From the NCBI RefSeq assembly GCF_033568475.1, contig NC_133123.1:23174622-23238621 (forward strand): a DNA stretch of 64,000 bases. Reading direction: 5' to 3'. The position numbers and the translations under genes were made by a program. How positions within the stretch are numbered: position 1 is the first letter of the stretch; the number at the start of each line of letters is the position of its first letter. Source of the DNA: Henckelia pumila. Its lineage: Eukaryota; Streptophyta; Magnoliopsida; Lamiales; Gesneriaceae. Positions 35,401-45,569 of this stretch are shown in pieces. The notes beneath the pieces were generated by a model that worked only from the letters and a program-made list of their open reading frames with translations, did no database searches and was not told where the DNA came from.

Positions 35401-36228
35401 AGACCCACGATATCCGATGTTGCTGAATTTCCCATAAAAATCTTTTTTTCGGTAATAGAAGAGTCGGTTGAGAACAACGCCTTATCAGAACATATGTGAC
35501 GTGTTGCTCCAGTGTCTACCCACCATTATTTAAGGTTTTCCATCAGATTGGATTCAAAAACCACAGCAGAAAGGTCTGTAACCTTTTCTGTCTCACCGCA
35601 TGTCGCGACACGATCTGTAACAGACATGTTTATTTGGTCTCTGTTGGATTTCTTTGGACGTCGGCAGTCCTTAGCTATATGATTTGGCTTGCCACAGTTG
35701 TAGCACGTTCCATTGAATCTCTTAGCCTTCACTTGAGTTTTCCCTTTTCCGAAAAACTTCCTCTTTTTGCTAGAATTTGATTCCATCAAGTTTGCCTTTG
35801 CATCCATAGGTGATTTCCCTTTAGGATCAGATTGCTTGCGATTGTCTTCTTCAATTCGCAGCCTCACAATGAGATCCTCAAGTCCCATGTCCTTTCTCTT
35901 GTGCTTTAGATAATTTTTGAAATATTTCCACGAAGGCGGAAGTTTCTCGATTATCGAAGCCACTTGAAAAGGCTCATTAATTTGCATACCCTCATCATGC
36001 AAATCATGCAACAAAAGTTTCAATTTCTGGACTTGACTCAACACAGATTTAAAGTCAATCATTTTATAATCCAAAAACTTACCAACAATAAATTTCTTCA
36101 TTCAGGCATCTTTGGTTCGGTACTTCTTTTCGAGAGACTTCCAAAGGTCCTTTGACGTCATGGCTTGACTGTACACATTGTATAAAGTATTGTCCAAACC
36201 ATTCAAAATGTAGTTGCGACAAAGGTAG
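32403..36228 (-). pseudogene. Copia gag (3' part) and pol, degenerate
   Basis: Read leftward from 36228, one frame gives the rest of gag, a CCHC knuckle (CYNCGKPNHIAKDC), the protease motif VDTGATRH, and the integrase with D (HSDLCDL), D (HSDRGGEYG) and E (NGVAERKNR). Reverse transcriptase follows ([37 protein letters not shown]), then RNase H to 32403. Stops fall at 36102, 35526, 35283, 35115, 34566, 34407, 34260, 34089 and 32676 (left base of each). Two of them, at 35115 and 34566, replace conserved tryptophans (TGG to TGA). The RT active site reads YVDH rather than YVDD (His codon 33324-33326), so polymerase activity was lost even without the stops. The gag N-terminus continues at 42421-42203 across the Gypsy insertion. 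Confidence 0.9.
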
Positions 36229-36289
36229 TGTAGTAGCCCGTACCCTAATTGAGTAATTAAGGGATTAATGTTAATTAAATAAATTGGGT

Positions 36290-36565
36290 ATCGGACGGAT
36301 TGGAAGCTCCGAAGGCACGATCGAAAGCTCCGAACAGGATCGTAAGCTCCGATGAGCGATCGAAGGCACCGATCGATATTACGTCAGGCATGACGTGTGG
36401 CAAGATCGGAAGCTCCGATCAGGATCGGAAGCTCCGATCACCCCTATCCGGAGTCAACAAGTGATATTTTGACACGTGGTAGATCAGGATCTTCGGAATC
36501 TCCGATGGCAGGATCGGACGTTCCGATCGAGGTTCGGGCGTTCCGATCAAGGATCGGAAGTTCCG
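36290..36565 (+). repeat. Array of GATCGGAAGCTCCGATC palindromes in U3
   Basis: About ten near-copies of a 17-bp inverted repeat (GATCGGA-AGC-TCCGATC) at irregular spacing. The cleanest are at 36404-36420 and 36423-36439. The array ends just before the TATA box, so it occupies the enhancer position. The 3' LTR has the same array at about 40970-41203. Confidence 0.85.
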
Positions 36566-36574
36566 ATCGTTGTC

Positions 36575-36582
36575 TATAAATA
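36575..36582 (+). promoter_or_regulatory. TATA box of the Gypsy 5' LTR
   Basis: TATAAATA followed by GAGGGCCGAGG. The same box is at 41209-41216 in the 3' LTR. Confidence 0.7.
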
Positions 36583-37575
36583 GAGGGCCGAGGCTTCATT
36601 TTCAATTGCCAATTCCGAGTATTTCCATCTCCTTTCTAGTCTATTCGAGTTGTTCTAGCCTTCCTAGGCTTGATCCGGCGGTCGGCGAGGCGTTTGGTAG
36701 TCGTAGCGGAGTTGTGCCCAAGTTTTGGAGGCATCGACATCAAATGGCTAACGACGGATGAAGGTATAGCTTTTGCTTCCTATAAATATTTAGGAGTATG
36801 CAATAGCTTAGTTAAGGCTTTTAGAGCGCTTTAATGATAGTAGTATCATTTGGCAGTGTAGAGCAGACTATAGGCGTGGACCTAGAGTTGGTAGAGCTTG
36901 CACTGATTTCAGGTACGGAAGTACTGTTCGAGATATCCTGACTGAGTATGCATGTATTATGTGACTGCATGATTTATATGTCATTGATTTATGCTGCATT
37001 CATTTGCATACTGAGCTATCTCCTTCGAGATGTCTGTTAGTAGGGTTTTTCCCTATCCTGTTAGTGGTTGGACTTCCATAGATTTGGGTTCGGCATATCC
37101 ACTGGTATTATGATATGGGAGCCACCTCCTGAAGCGACGGCATAACGTGCTACATACCAGGGTCCGGTCTGTCTCTGTTCTCTGATCCTTGACCTCGAGT
37201 TTATAGGGAGTTCACTTTGCATGCATGTATACTCATACTCTCGTACTGAGCGTTTTATGCTCACGTCTCGTACTTTGTGTTTCTGGACACCCTATTCCAT
37301 GGGGCAGGTTTGCGATTGGACGAGGAGGGTGGATCCAGGAGGGGCTAGTCAGTGGTTGGCCAGCTGGAGCTTCGTCTAGGTTTTATTACTGTTGTTTGGG
37401 TTGATACAGCTATTCGATTTGGTTGTATATTATTTGGATAAATTACAGATTCCTTTACTTGGGATTGTATAATGTTTATGATTTCCGCAGTTTCATTCTG
37501 ATATCTGTTTTATTAAGTTAATTGCATGCCTAAGTTCTGTTTAGTAGGTGATCCGGGTAAGGGTCACTACATTTA

Positions 37576-37587
37576 TGGTGTCAGAGC
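37576..37587 (+). other. Primer-binding site of the Gypsy element (tRNA-Met type)
   Basis: TGGTGTCAGAGC, one base different from the initiator tRNA-Met complement TGGTATCAGAGC, four bases after the LTR. Confidence 0.8.
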
Positions 37588-37646
37588 ATGCATAGTATTC
37601 TTGGGATTTAGACTATGCAGAAGGTAACCGTGAGGTATTTTTGTAG

Positions 37647-39323
37647 ATGGCAAATCGTGATGACCAGAGTTCCCATAGCAGTATTGGTGGGCGTTGGGGT
37701 GATGCCGACCGATAGCATCGTCGAGAACGGCGTCATCGTCACCATGACGACGAACGTTTCACTGTGCGTCGATTCTTAGCTATGGGTCCTAAGCCCTTAG
37801 TTGGAGTTGAGTCTCCGGAGGATGCGGAAAACTGGTTAGACCGCATGGAAATGACTTTTCAGACTTTTCACTGCACCGAGGAGCAGAAGATGGAGACCCT
37901 TGGCTATCTTCTGGATGGGCGAGCCCGTAGGTGGTGGAGGTTTACTTCTGCACCCTTTATTGCAGCGAGAGGAGTGGCCACCTGGGCCGAGTTCCGCACA
38001 GCTTTCCAAAAGCGGTATTTTCCTCCTGCACTCCGTCAGTCGAAGGCAGGCGAGCTACTGAGTCTGCGACAGGGAGCCATGTCTATTTATGAGTATCAGC
38101 AGAGGTTCTTTGATCTGCTATCATATTGCCCCGAGATTGCTGATAGCTCAGAGATGAAGTATAATCTGTTCCTTCAGGGCCTTAACCCTGAGATCCATGA
38201 CCGTGTGGCGGTTGGTGACGACATGACCTACGAGGGTTTGGTAAGCCGTTGTCACCAGGCGGAGGACAGCATTCGGCGGAACAGGTCTTTCCCTCAGTCG
38301 AGGCCTGCTAGTTCTTTGGGTCCCCGTGCCCAAACTTTCAAGAAGTCTGGATCTACTTCTTCTTCCTCTGGCTCTGCTGGTGTTGTCCGTTACGGTAAGA
38401 AGGACAAGTGTGATCACTGTGGGAAGAACCATCCATCCGACAACTGCCGTAGAGCTTCTGGAGCTTATTTCCGTTGTGGAGAGACTGGTCATATCCGGAG
38501 GGATTGTCCACTGTCTGGGGGAGGAGGTTCTGGTTTTGGTTCAGGATCGGGTTCTCAGGCCACCATTCAGCAGAGGTCGCAGGGACAGCCTGCTGGGAGT
38601 TCTCATTTGAGGCCACGAGCTTCTGGCCAGGTATTTGCCTTGAGGCATGATCAGGCTGTGGAGGAGAATGAAAAAGTCATCACAGGTACATTTCTGCTTT
38701 ATGGTATACCTGCTCTTGTACTTATTGACACTGGTGCATCTCATTCCTTCATTTCTGCACGTTTTGTTAAGAGACATAAGTTACCATGCATTGCACTAGA
38801 CGTAGTGATGTCTGTTTCTACTCCGACGGGCCAATCTGCTTTGGCTAAGCGTCTAGTGATAAGTTGCCCTTTAGAGTTCGAAGGGAACATTCTGTTAGCA
38901 AATCTCATGGTCCTGGCGATGGACGACTTTGATTTCATTCTGGGAATAGATATGTTGACTACCTATCGAGCTTCAGTGGACTGCTATCAGAGATTAGTAC
39001 GCTTTCATCTGGAGGGAAGTGAGAGCTGGTTTTTCTATGGTGAGGGAGCGCGACCTCCGATGCCTTTGGTATCAGCTTTGAGAGCCTGTCGAGCTCTAGA
39101 GTCTGGCGGGGAAGGCTACCTTATCTATGCAGTTGATTTGTCCGCTGAGAGCATTGGGATAGAGAGCATTCCTGTTGTGGATGAATTTCCAGATGTATTT
39201 CCTGATGAGATTCCAGGTTTTCCTCCTGCTAGGGAAGTCGAGTTTGGCATAGAGTTGATGCCGGGTACTTTGCCTATTTTAAACCACCGTATCGTCTGGC
39301 TCCGTCAGAGATGCGTGAGTTGA
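37647..39323 (+). pseudogene. Gypsy gag-protease, with a nonsense codon
   Basis: The natural start is the ATG at 37647 (MANRDDQSS), but TAG at 37713-37715 stops it after 22 codons. The same frame then runs open to 39323. It contains the retrotransposon gag domain (W-rich, about 37810-38250), two zinc knuckles (CDHCGKNHPSDNC and a following FRCGETGHIRRDC, where the first position is degenerate) and the aspartic protease motif LIDTGASHSF (about 38719). Near 39280 the frame is lost before RT by a small deletion, giving a false end at 39323. Confidence 0.88.
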
Positions 39324-40050
39324 AGAATCAGCTACAAGATCTTTTGGACAAGGGGTACATTCGTCCTAGTGTATCTCCTTGGGGAGCTCCTGTTCTTTTT
39401 GTAAAGAAGAAGGATAGGTCGATGCGGCTGTGCATTGACTATCGGCAGCTGAATCGAGTCACTGTGAAGAACAAGTATCCGTTGCCTCATATTGATGACT
39501 TGTTTGATCAGCTGCAGGGCATGTCAGTTTACTCCAAAATTGACTTGAGATCTGGGTATCATCAGTTGAGAGTCCATGATCAGGACGTAGCCAAAACTGC
39601 ATTCCGTACTCGCTATGGGCATTACGAGTTTCTAGTAATGCCATTTGGTTTGACTAATGCGCCGGCTATATTCATGGATCTGATGAACTATGTCTTCAGG
39701 GAGTATTTGGACAAGTTTGTCGTGGTCTTAATTGACGACATCTTGGTGTATTCGCGTAATACGGAAGAGCATGTTTCTCACTTGCGGTTGGTACTACAGA
39801 CTCTTCGAGATGAGTAGTTGTACGCCAAGCTGAGCAAGTGTGAGTTCTGGATGGATAGAGTAGTCTTTCTTGGCCATATCATATCCAGGGAGGGGATCTA
39901 TGTTGATCCAAGCAAGATTGAAGCGGTACTTAATTGGTCGCGTCCGACGACAATTATTGAGATCCGTAGTTTTCTGGGTCTAGCAGGGTATTATCGTCGC
40001 TTCATTCTGAATTTCTCTCAACTAGCTCAACCTTTGATGCAAAGACTGAT
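39281..40050 (+). pseudogene. Gypsy reverse transcriptase, truncated
   Basis: The frame continues from [13 protein letters not shown] through [20 protein letters not shown], the active site [11 protein letters not shown] (LIDD, catalytic aspartates present) and, after a TAG at 39815-39817, [11 protein letters not shown] and [11 protein letters not shown]. It breaks off at about 40050, where sequence jumps to the integrase C-terminal part. The RNase H domain is missing. Confidence 0.88.
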
Positions 40051-40767
40051 ATGCTTAGAGCGTGCGTCATGGATTTTGGTTCAGCCTGGCAGGATCATTT
40101 GCCGTTGATCGAGTTCGCGTACAACAACAGCTATCATACTAGTATTGGGATGGCACCTTTTGAGGCATTGTACGGGCGACGTTGTCGTACTCCACTCTTC
40201 TGGGAAGAAGTGGGAGAGAGACAGGCTGAGGGACCGGAGTTTATCCAGCAGGCGATAGACATTGTTGATCAGATCAAAAAACGGATTAAGACTGCACAGG
40301 ATCGTCAAGCCAGCTATGCTAATATCAAACGTAGGCCTTTGCAGTTCGATGTCGGGGAGAAAGTGTTTCTGAGAGTGTCACCTTTCCGCAAGATTCTCAG
40401 ATTCGGTCTTAAGGGCAAGTTGTCTCCCAGGTTTATCGGTCCGTTTGAGATCTTGGAGAGCATTGGCAATTTGGCTTATCGATTAGCTTTGCCACCGCAT
40501 CTATCCAGTATTCACGACGTGTTTCACGTATCTCTGTTGCGATGGTATGTGGCGGATGAATCTCATATTCTGCAGCGGTCTGAGGTTCAGGTGAACAAGG
40601 ATTTGACCTATGTTGAGAAACCTATTCGTATCCTGAATTATAAGGATAAGGTTTTACGGAACAAAGTCATTCCTTTGGTTTTAATTCAGTGGAAGCGCCG
40701 AGGTACTGAGGAAGCTACTTGGGAGCTTGAGGACAGGATGCGTGAAGACCATCCTGAGTTGTTTTGA
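40051..40767 (+). pseudogene. Gypsy integrase C-terminal part with chromodomain-like end
   Basis: The open frame starts within the integrase after its catalytic residues ([10 protein letters not shown], then [17 protein letters not shown]). It continues through the DNA-binding C-terminal domain (GEKVFLRVSPF) to a chromodomain-like segment (VLIQWKRRGTEEATWE) and stops at TGA 40765-40767. The zinc-binding and DDE portions were deleted together with RNase H. This is the joining product of a large internal deletion, not a real gene start. Confidence 0.85.
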
Positions 40768-40890
40768 TTTCATTATTTAAGTTGTATTCAGTTGCAAACT
40801 CTGTAAACGTTTGATTTGAATAAAGAATGTTTCTGATTTCTGTATTGCATTCGGTACTTAAGATCTGATTTCGAGGACGAAATATCTTAA

Positions 40891-40901
40891 GTGGGGGAGA
40901 A
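40891..40901 (+). other. Polypurine tract of the Gypsy element
   Basis: GTGGGGGAGAA directly before the 3' LTR. Confidence 0.8.
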
Positions 40902-42197
40902 TGTAGTAGCCCGTACCCTAATTGAGTAATTAAGGGATTAATGCTAATTAAATAAATTGGGTATCGAACGGATCGAAAGCTCCGAAGGCACGATTGGAAG
41001 CTCCGAACAGGATCGGAAGCTCCGATGAGCGATCGAAGGCACCGATCGATATTACGTCAGGCATGACGTGTGGCAGGATCGAAAGCTCCGATCACCCCTA
41101 TCCGGAGTCAACAAGTGATATTTTGACACGTGGCAGATCAAGATTTTCGGAAGCTCCGATGGCAGGATCAGACGTTCCGATCGAGGATCGGAAGTTCCGA
41201 TCGTTGTCTATAAATAGAGGGCCGAGGCTTCATTTCCAATTTCCAATTCCGAGTATTTCCCTCTCCTTTCTAGTCTATTCGAGTTGTTCTAGCCTTCCTA
41301 GGCTTGACCCGGCGGTCGGCGAGGCGTTCGATAGTCGCAGCGGAGTTGTGCCCATGTTCTGGAGGCATCAACATCAAAGGGCTAACGACGGACGAAGGTA
41401 TAGCTTTTGCTTTCTATAAATATTTAGAAGTATGCAATAGCTTAGTTAAGGCTTTTAGAGCGCTTTAATGATAGTAGTATCATCTGGTAGTGTAGAGCAG
41501 ACTATAGGCGTGGACCTAGAGTTGGTAGAGCTTGCACTGATTTGAGATACGGAAGTACTGTTCGAGATATCCTGACTGAGTATGCATGTATTATGTGACT
41601 GCATGATTTATATGTCATTGATTTATGCTGCATTCATTGAGCTATCTCCTTCGAGATGTCTGTTAGTAGGGTTTTTCCCTATCCTGTTAGTGGTTGGACT
41701 TCCATCGATTTGGGTCCGGTATATCCACTGGTATTATGGTATGGGAGCCACCTCCTGAAGCGACGGCACAACGTGCTACATACCAGGGCCCGGTCTGTCT
41801 CTGTTATCTGATCCTTGACCTCGAGTTTATAGGGAGTTCACTTTGCATGCATGTATACTCATACTCTCGTACTGAGCGTTTTATGCTCACGTCTCGTACT
41901 TTGTGTTTCTGTACACCCTATTCCATGGGGCAGGTTTGCGATTGGACGAGGAGGGTGGATCCAGGAGGGGCTAGTCAGTGGTTGGCCAGCTGGAGCTTCG
42001 TCTAGTTTTTATTACTGTTGTTTGGGTTGATACAGCTATTCGATTTGATTGTATATTATTTGGATAAATTACAGATTCCTTTACTTGGGATTGTATAATG
42101 TTTATGGTTTCCGCAGTTTCATTCTGATATCTGTTTTATTAAGTTAATTGCATGCCTAAGTTCTGTTTAGTAGGTGATCCGGGTAAGGGTCACTACA
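40902..42197 (+). repeat. 3' LTR of the Gypsy element
   Basis: 1296 bp. It contains the palindrome array (about 40970-41203), the TATA box at 41209 and the same TG...CA ends as the 5' LTR. Confidence 0.92.
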
Positions 42198-42202
42198 TGT
42201 AG

Positions 42203-42421
42203 TCTCCATTCTTCCAAGCATCATAAGCAGCCCGCTTATCTTTGTCCGTCTCTTTGTCAGAAACAGCAGGGGCATTCTCTTGTAGGAACTTCACGAGATT
42301 CAGAGTAGTCAAGTAGAACATCATCTTTTGGTGCCACCTTCAACACCCAAAAACTTCTTCGGTTTCTCAAAGTGTGACGCAGAACAGTAGGCTGAACAGA
42401 GGCAGCAGATGTAGATGCCAT
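42203..42421 (-). pseudogene. Copia gag N-terminal fragment, cut off by the Gypsy insertion
   Basis: The start codon is at 42421 (MASTSAASVQ). After about 20 codons the frame shifts; the correct continuation lies in another frame ([20 protein letters not shown], then [20 protein letters not shown]). It reaches the Gypsy junction at 42203 and resumes at 36228 (CRNYILNGLDNTLYNVYSQ). This continuity proves that the Gypsy element landed inside the Copia gag. Confidence 0.85.
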
Positions 42422-42434
42422 CTCAGAATGAACA

Positions 42435-42449
42435 CAAATTCGTCTTAAG
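42435..42449 (-). other. Putative self-complementary primer-binding site of the old Copia element
   Basis: The minus-strand sequence CTTAAGACGAATTTG begins two bases after the 5' LTR, where the primer site should be. It does not start with TGG and so does not fit a tRNA 3' end. Its exact 15-nt complement lies inside the LTR (42588-42602, and 31100-31114 in the other LTR), with the 3' end of the LTR copy facing the correct way to prime synthesis into the LTR. Confidence 0.5.
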
Positions 42450-42451
42450 AA

Positions 42452-43272
42452 TGTTGGTTTCGGAGTACTGTGCAAATCTGAGATGATTTTTCGGATGCTG
42501 TCTTGACTGATGTCGGGACAGGACTTGAGACAAGGACAGTAATTTGATCTGATATTTTTAGTCGAGGCTAGAGTAAAACTCTATGTCCTTAAGACGAATT
42601 TGCCCCACACACGGTGCTTATGGAATACGACAATCGTCTTCCAAGATACAACGACTTTGTTTTGTAATATGAGCACTCCAAATTACAGAACCCGGAAAAC
42701 TTCGAAAATGCTTTTTGAACTTTCTGAAAAATGATGAACAACAATGATATGCAGCAATATATTTTTAATATGTGTGTCTATATTCCATTCAAACACATGA
42801 GATATTAATAAAGATTGAATGATCTTATATGAAAAGGTGCATTAATTCAAAATGAGACACATCATCATAAGATTTCAAGCAAGAATAACTGCCCAGACAC
42901 AACTATTCGGTTGAATTGGGTTTTTCAATTTCCAATTTTAATAACCGAATTCAGATTTTAATTTGAATTAAAATTCAATTTACAAATTCTATTGAATTGA
43001 TTCAAAGGGTAACGATGACATAATTTGCCACTTACCACTTGCCATTTCTTTTTCATTCAATAATATATTATAATATATATATTATATTATAATATATATA
43101 TATATATATAATATTTTTCTATTCAATCTTTTACTTTTACTCGATAAAATTTGAACAATTATTTGTGAACACTTTATTAATTTTTCATTCACTCTTAATT
43201 GGTAATCTAGAAATAATTTTATCACAAATATTTTATCAATTTTAAATGGGTACACAACCCAATTTTCCAACA
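42452..43272 (-). repeat. 5' LTR of the old Copia element
   Basis: 821 bp, inverted TGTTGG/CCAACA ends. Aligns along its length with 30964-31824. Confidence 0.9.
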
Positions 43273-44569
43273 TTTATATATATATAATATAAAAAATGCA
43301 TATTGATGCCACCAAACTCAATGATATCAGCTAGGCCACGCCAGACCATTGAGCCGCAAAACTGAAATCCCGTATCTGTTATGGGACCCACGTTCCACTG
43401 TTGCATTAAGGACATTATATATGTTAAATTTTTTATTTAATCGTCCTTATTATTATGATCATTATTTTTGAAACTATTAATAATCCTTAATTATTTGCTT
43501 TGTATTAGAAAAAAAAATTATTTATAAGCTGATGGTGTAAGGATAACTTTTATATTAAAGCAATGACTTTTTTATAAGTTGACCCTTTGTGTTCTTCAAC
43601 ATTTAATCCAGGTTCAAATTACTTTATTAGTTTGGTATATTAATCTTATTATATTAAAGACATTTTAATTAAATATTAATTAATTGATAAATTTGAGATG
43701 AAATTATTATTATATTTTAACTTAATTTCTAATAAAATCAAAATTATTAGACGAATTAGTCATTTTATATGATATTCTTTTTTTTTTTACATTAGATTTT
43801 TTTATTTATCAAAATGATACTCATTTTGTGTCATTTGGTATTCATTTACGGAAATGCCACACACATTTGTAAAGTTGATATCTATTGGATTTTACACCTA
43901 TTTGTTTATGAAAACGCTATATTTTTCTTATTGTTTTTATTTTACAATTTTTTTTGGTTTTCGTTAAAAAACCGACTTTATAAGCACGGTCGCATACACT
44001 ATAGTATTAGTACTGTAGCATGTAATTAAAAATTTTCCAGAACATATTTTAAAATAAAATTATTATAACACAAAAACATATATGAGACCGTTTTACGATT
44101 TAATTTTGTGACATCATATCTCTACTCATATGAAACTGTCTCTCAAGTTAATTTATGAAACGAATCTCCGATCCGAACTATAAAGATGTTTCATAAGAAA
44201 CTACTCTTATTGTGAGTACTTATATATTAAAAAAACTCAAATCACATTTACTTTCATTTAATCAAATCCAGTAGCAATAGTTTGTCAAGGTCTCAGAATT
44301 AATACAATAATTAATATGTATATATTTCAAAACATAAAAAAATCATCCATAATATCATAAACACACACACACACACGATATATCTATAAGATTGAATTTT
44401 TAACTACAACATTCAAGTCCCGATAAGAATCAGGATATAACCCAAGATCATCTCTTTGTAACCCTAATGGATTACCAAAACGAAATCAAAGCTTTGGATG
44501 TCATGAAGATTCGTGGTGTAACTTCGACTTAAATTCTTTATATTGGGAATCACTTACTAAATATAGATT
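43273..44569. other. Intergenic, no gene seen
   Basis: AT-rich, no coding frame. Short (CA)n at about 44360-44376. Confidence 0.6.
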
Positions 44570-44966
44570 AAGACACCGTTTTGTTCACTATATTACTAAT
44601 ATATGTATAACTCATCTCATCTCATCTCATTTCACGTTCTTTTCATCATATTATTTATCCATATATTAACTATTTATTTTACATCAATCAAATCATTAAT
44701 TATTTATCTCACATCAATCAAATCATTGAACTCAAATTACTATATTACATCTTATAAATTATATAATTTTTATTTTATTTACGGTAAAAAGGACAAAATA
44801 GTCATTTAATATTTTTATATAAAATTTAATCAATCAAATCAAATAAATCATAATCTATCAATCAAATCCAATACTATTTTAACTATCATTTCTTATTTAT
44901 TTTTATTACATTATATTACTTATCTATATATTACTTATATCATAACTCAAACCAAACGGTGCCTAA
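44570..44966 (+). repeat. MITE copy B (termini CACCGTTTTGTT / AACCAAACGGTGCC)
   Basis: Begins AGACACCGTTTTGTTC and ends AACCAAACGGTGCC, then TAA. ATCTCATCTCATCTCAT is subterminal. Full-length homologue of 3893-4281 in the opposite orientation. Non-coding. Confidence 0.75.
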
Positions 44967-45082
44967 TAGTTTAGTGAACTCATCATATCAACATTCATCT
45001 ATATATATATATGTACAAACATCCTTAATCAGCACAGATGAAATGTAACGATGCCAGGTATATCACGGACCTTAGTTTTAAG

Positions 45083-45198
45083 TAGGGGTATAAACAAGCC
45101 GAGCTACTCGTGAGCAACTCGCGAGTAGCTCGGTCAAAACTCGACTCGAGCTCGATTTGACCGAGCTCGAGCTCGAGCTCGCGAGCTATTCGATAAGC

Positions 45199-45245
<47 letters not shown>

Positions 45246-45561
45246 ATAATATAATATTATATTTATATTTATATATTAATTTATTTATAATATTTATATA
45301 TTTATTTATAATATTTAATTTATTTTATTTTATTTATTATATTTATATATTTATTTATTTTATAATATATATAATATAATAATATATTTATTTATTTATT
45401 AATATATTTTTAAATTATATATATATATAATATAAAAGCTCGAGCTCGAGCTCGAGCTCGAGTACTCGAACTACAATCGAGCTCGAGCTCGAATAGTAAA
45501 ATATGAGCTCGAGCTCGAGTAGTGTGCTACTCGAGCTCGACTCAGCTCGATAACACCCCTA
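45083..45561. mobile_element. Non-autonomous hAT element with (GAGCTC)n subterminal repeats, 479 bp
   Basis: Inverted termini TAGGGGTATAAAC (left) and, inversely, TAGGGGTGTTAT (right) fit the hAT consensus. A perfect 8-bp target duplication GTTTTAAG flanks it (45075-45082 and 45562-45569). Each end holds 100-150 bp of GAGCTCGAGCTCG repeats, and the centre is a (TA)n/TTTA-rich block. No transposase is encoded, so it would need one from elsewhere. Confidence 0.85.
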
Positions 45562-45569
45562 GTTTTAAG

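Larger units (their letters stand above)
36229..37571 (+). repeat. 5' LTR of the Gypsy element
   Basis: 1343 bp, TG...CA. It differs from the 3' LTR by many substitutions, one extra 20-bp palindrome unit near 36401-36420 and about 10 bp near 37008. Confidence 0.92.
36224..42202 (+). mobile_element. Nested Ty3/Gypsy element (chromovirus-like), internally deleted
   Basis: The element runs 36229-42197 inside the gag of the old Copia element. Flanks GGTAG (36224-36228) and TGTAG (42198-42202) form a target duplication with one mismatch; removing the element rejoins the Copia gag. LTRs are 1343 and 1296 bp (TGTAGTAGC...CACTACA). Domain order protease then RT, and an integrase end with a chromodomain-like segment, point to the Tekay/Del group. 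It is defective: two nonsense codons, a frameshift before RT, and a deletion that removed RNase H and the integrase core. Confidence 0.9.
30964..43272 (-). mobile_element. Old Copia LTR retrotransposon (minus strand), interrupted by a Gypsy element
   Basis: LTRs at 30964-31824 (861 bp) and 42452-43272 (821 bp) share TGTTGG...CCAACA ends. Flanks TATAT and TTTAT are a target duplication with one mismatch. The coding strand is minus, so the right copy is the 5' LTR. Subtracting the nested Gypsy element leaves an internal region of about 4.65 kb, normal for Copia. The polyprotein has at least nine in-frame stops, a frameshift in gag and a lost reverse transcriptase catalytic aspartate. It is dead and clearly the oldest of the three LTR elements. 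Confidence 0.9.

Noticed and set aside
36397-36579. Open frame in the Gypsy 5' LTR (and a longer one at 40994-41419 in the 3' LTR)
   Set aside because: It arises from the palindrome array, which lacks stops in this frame. It lies in U3 and R, has repetitive composition (RIGSSD repeats) and no family resemblance.
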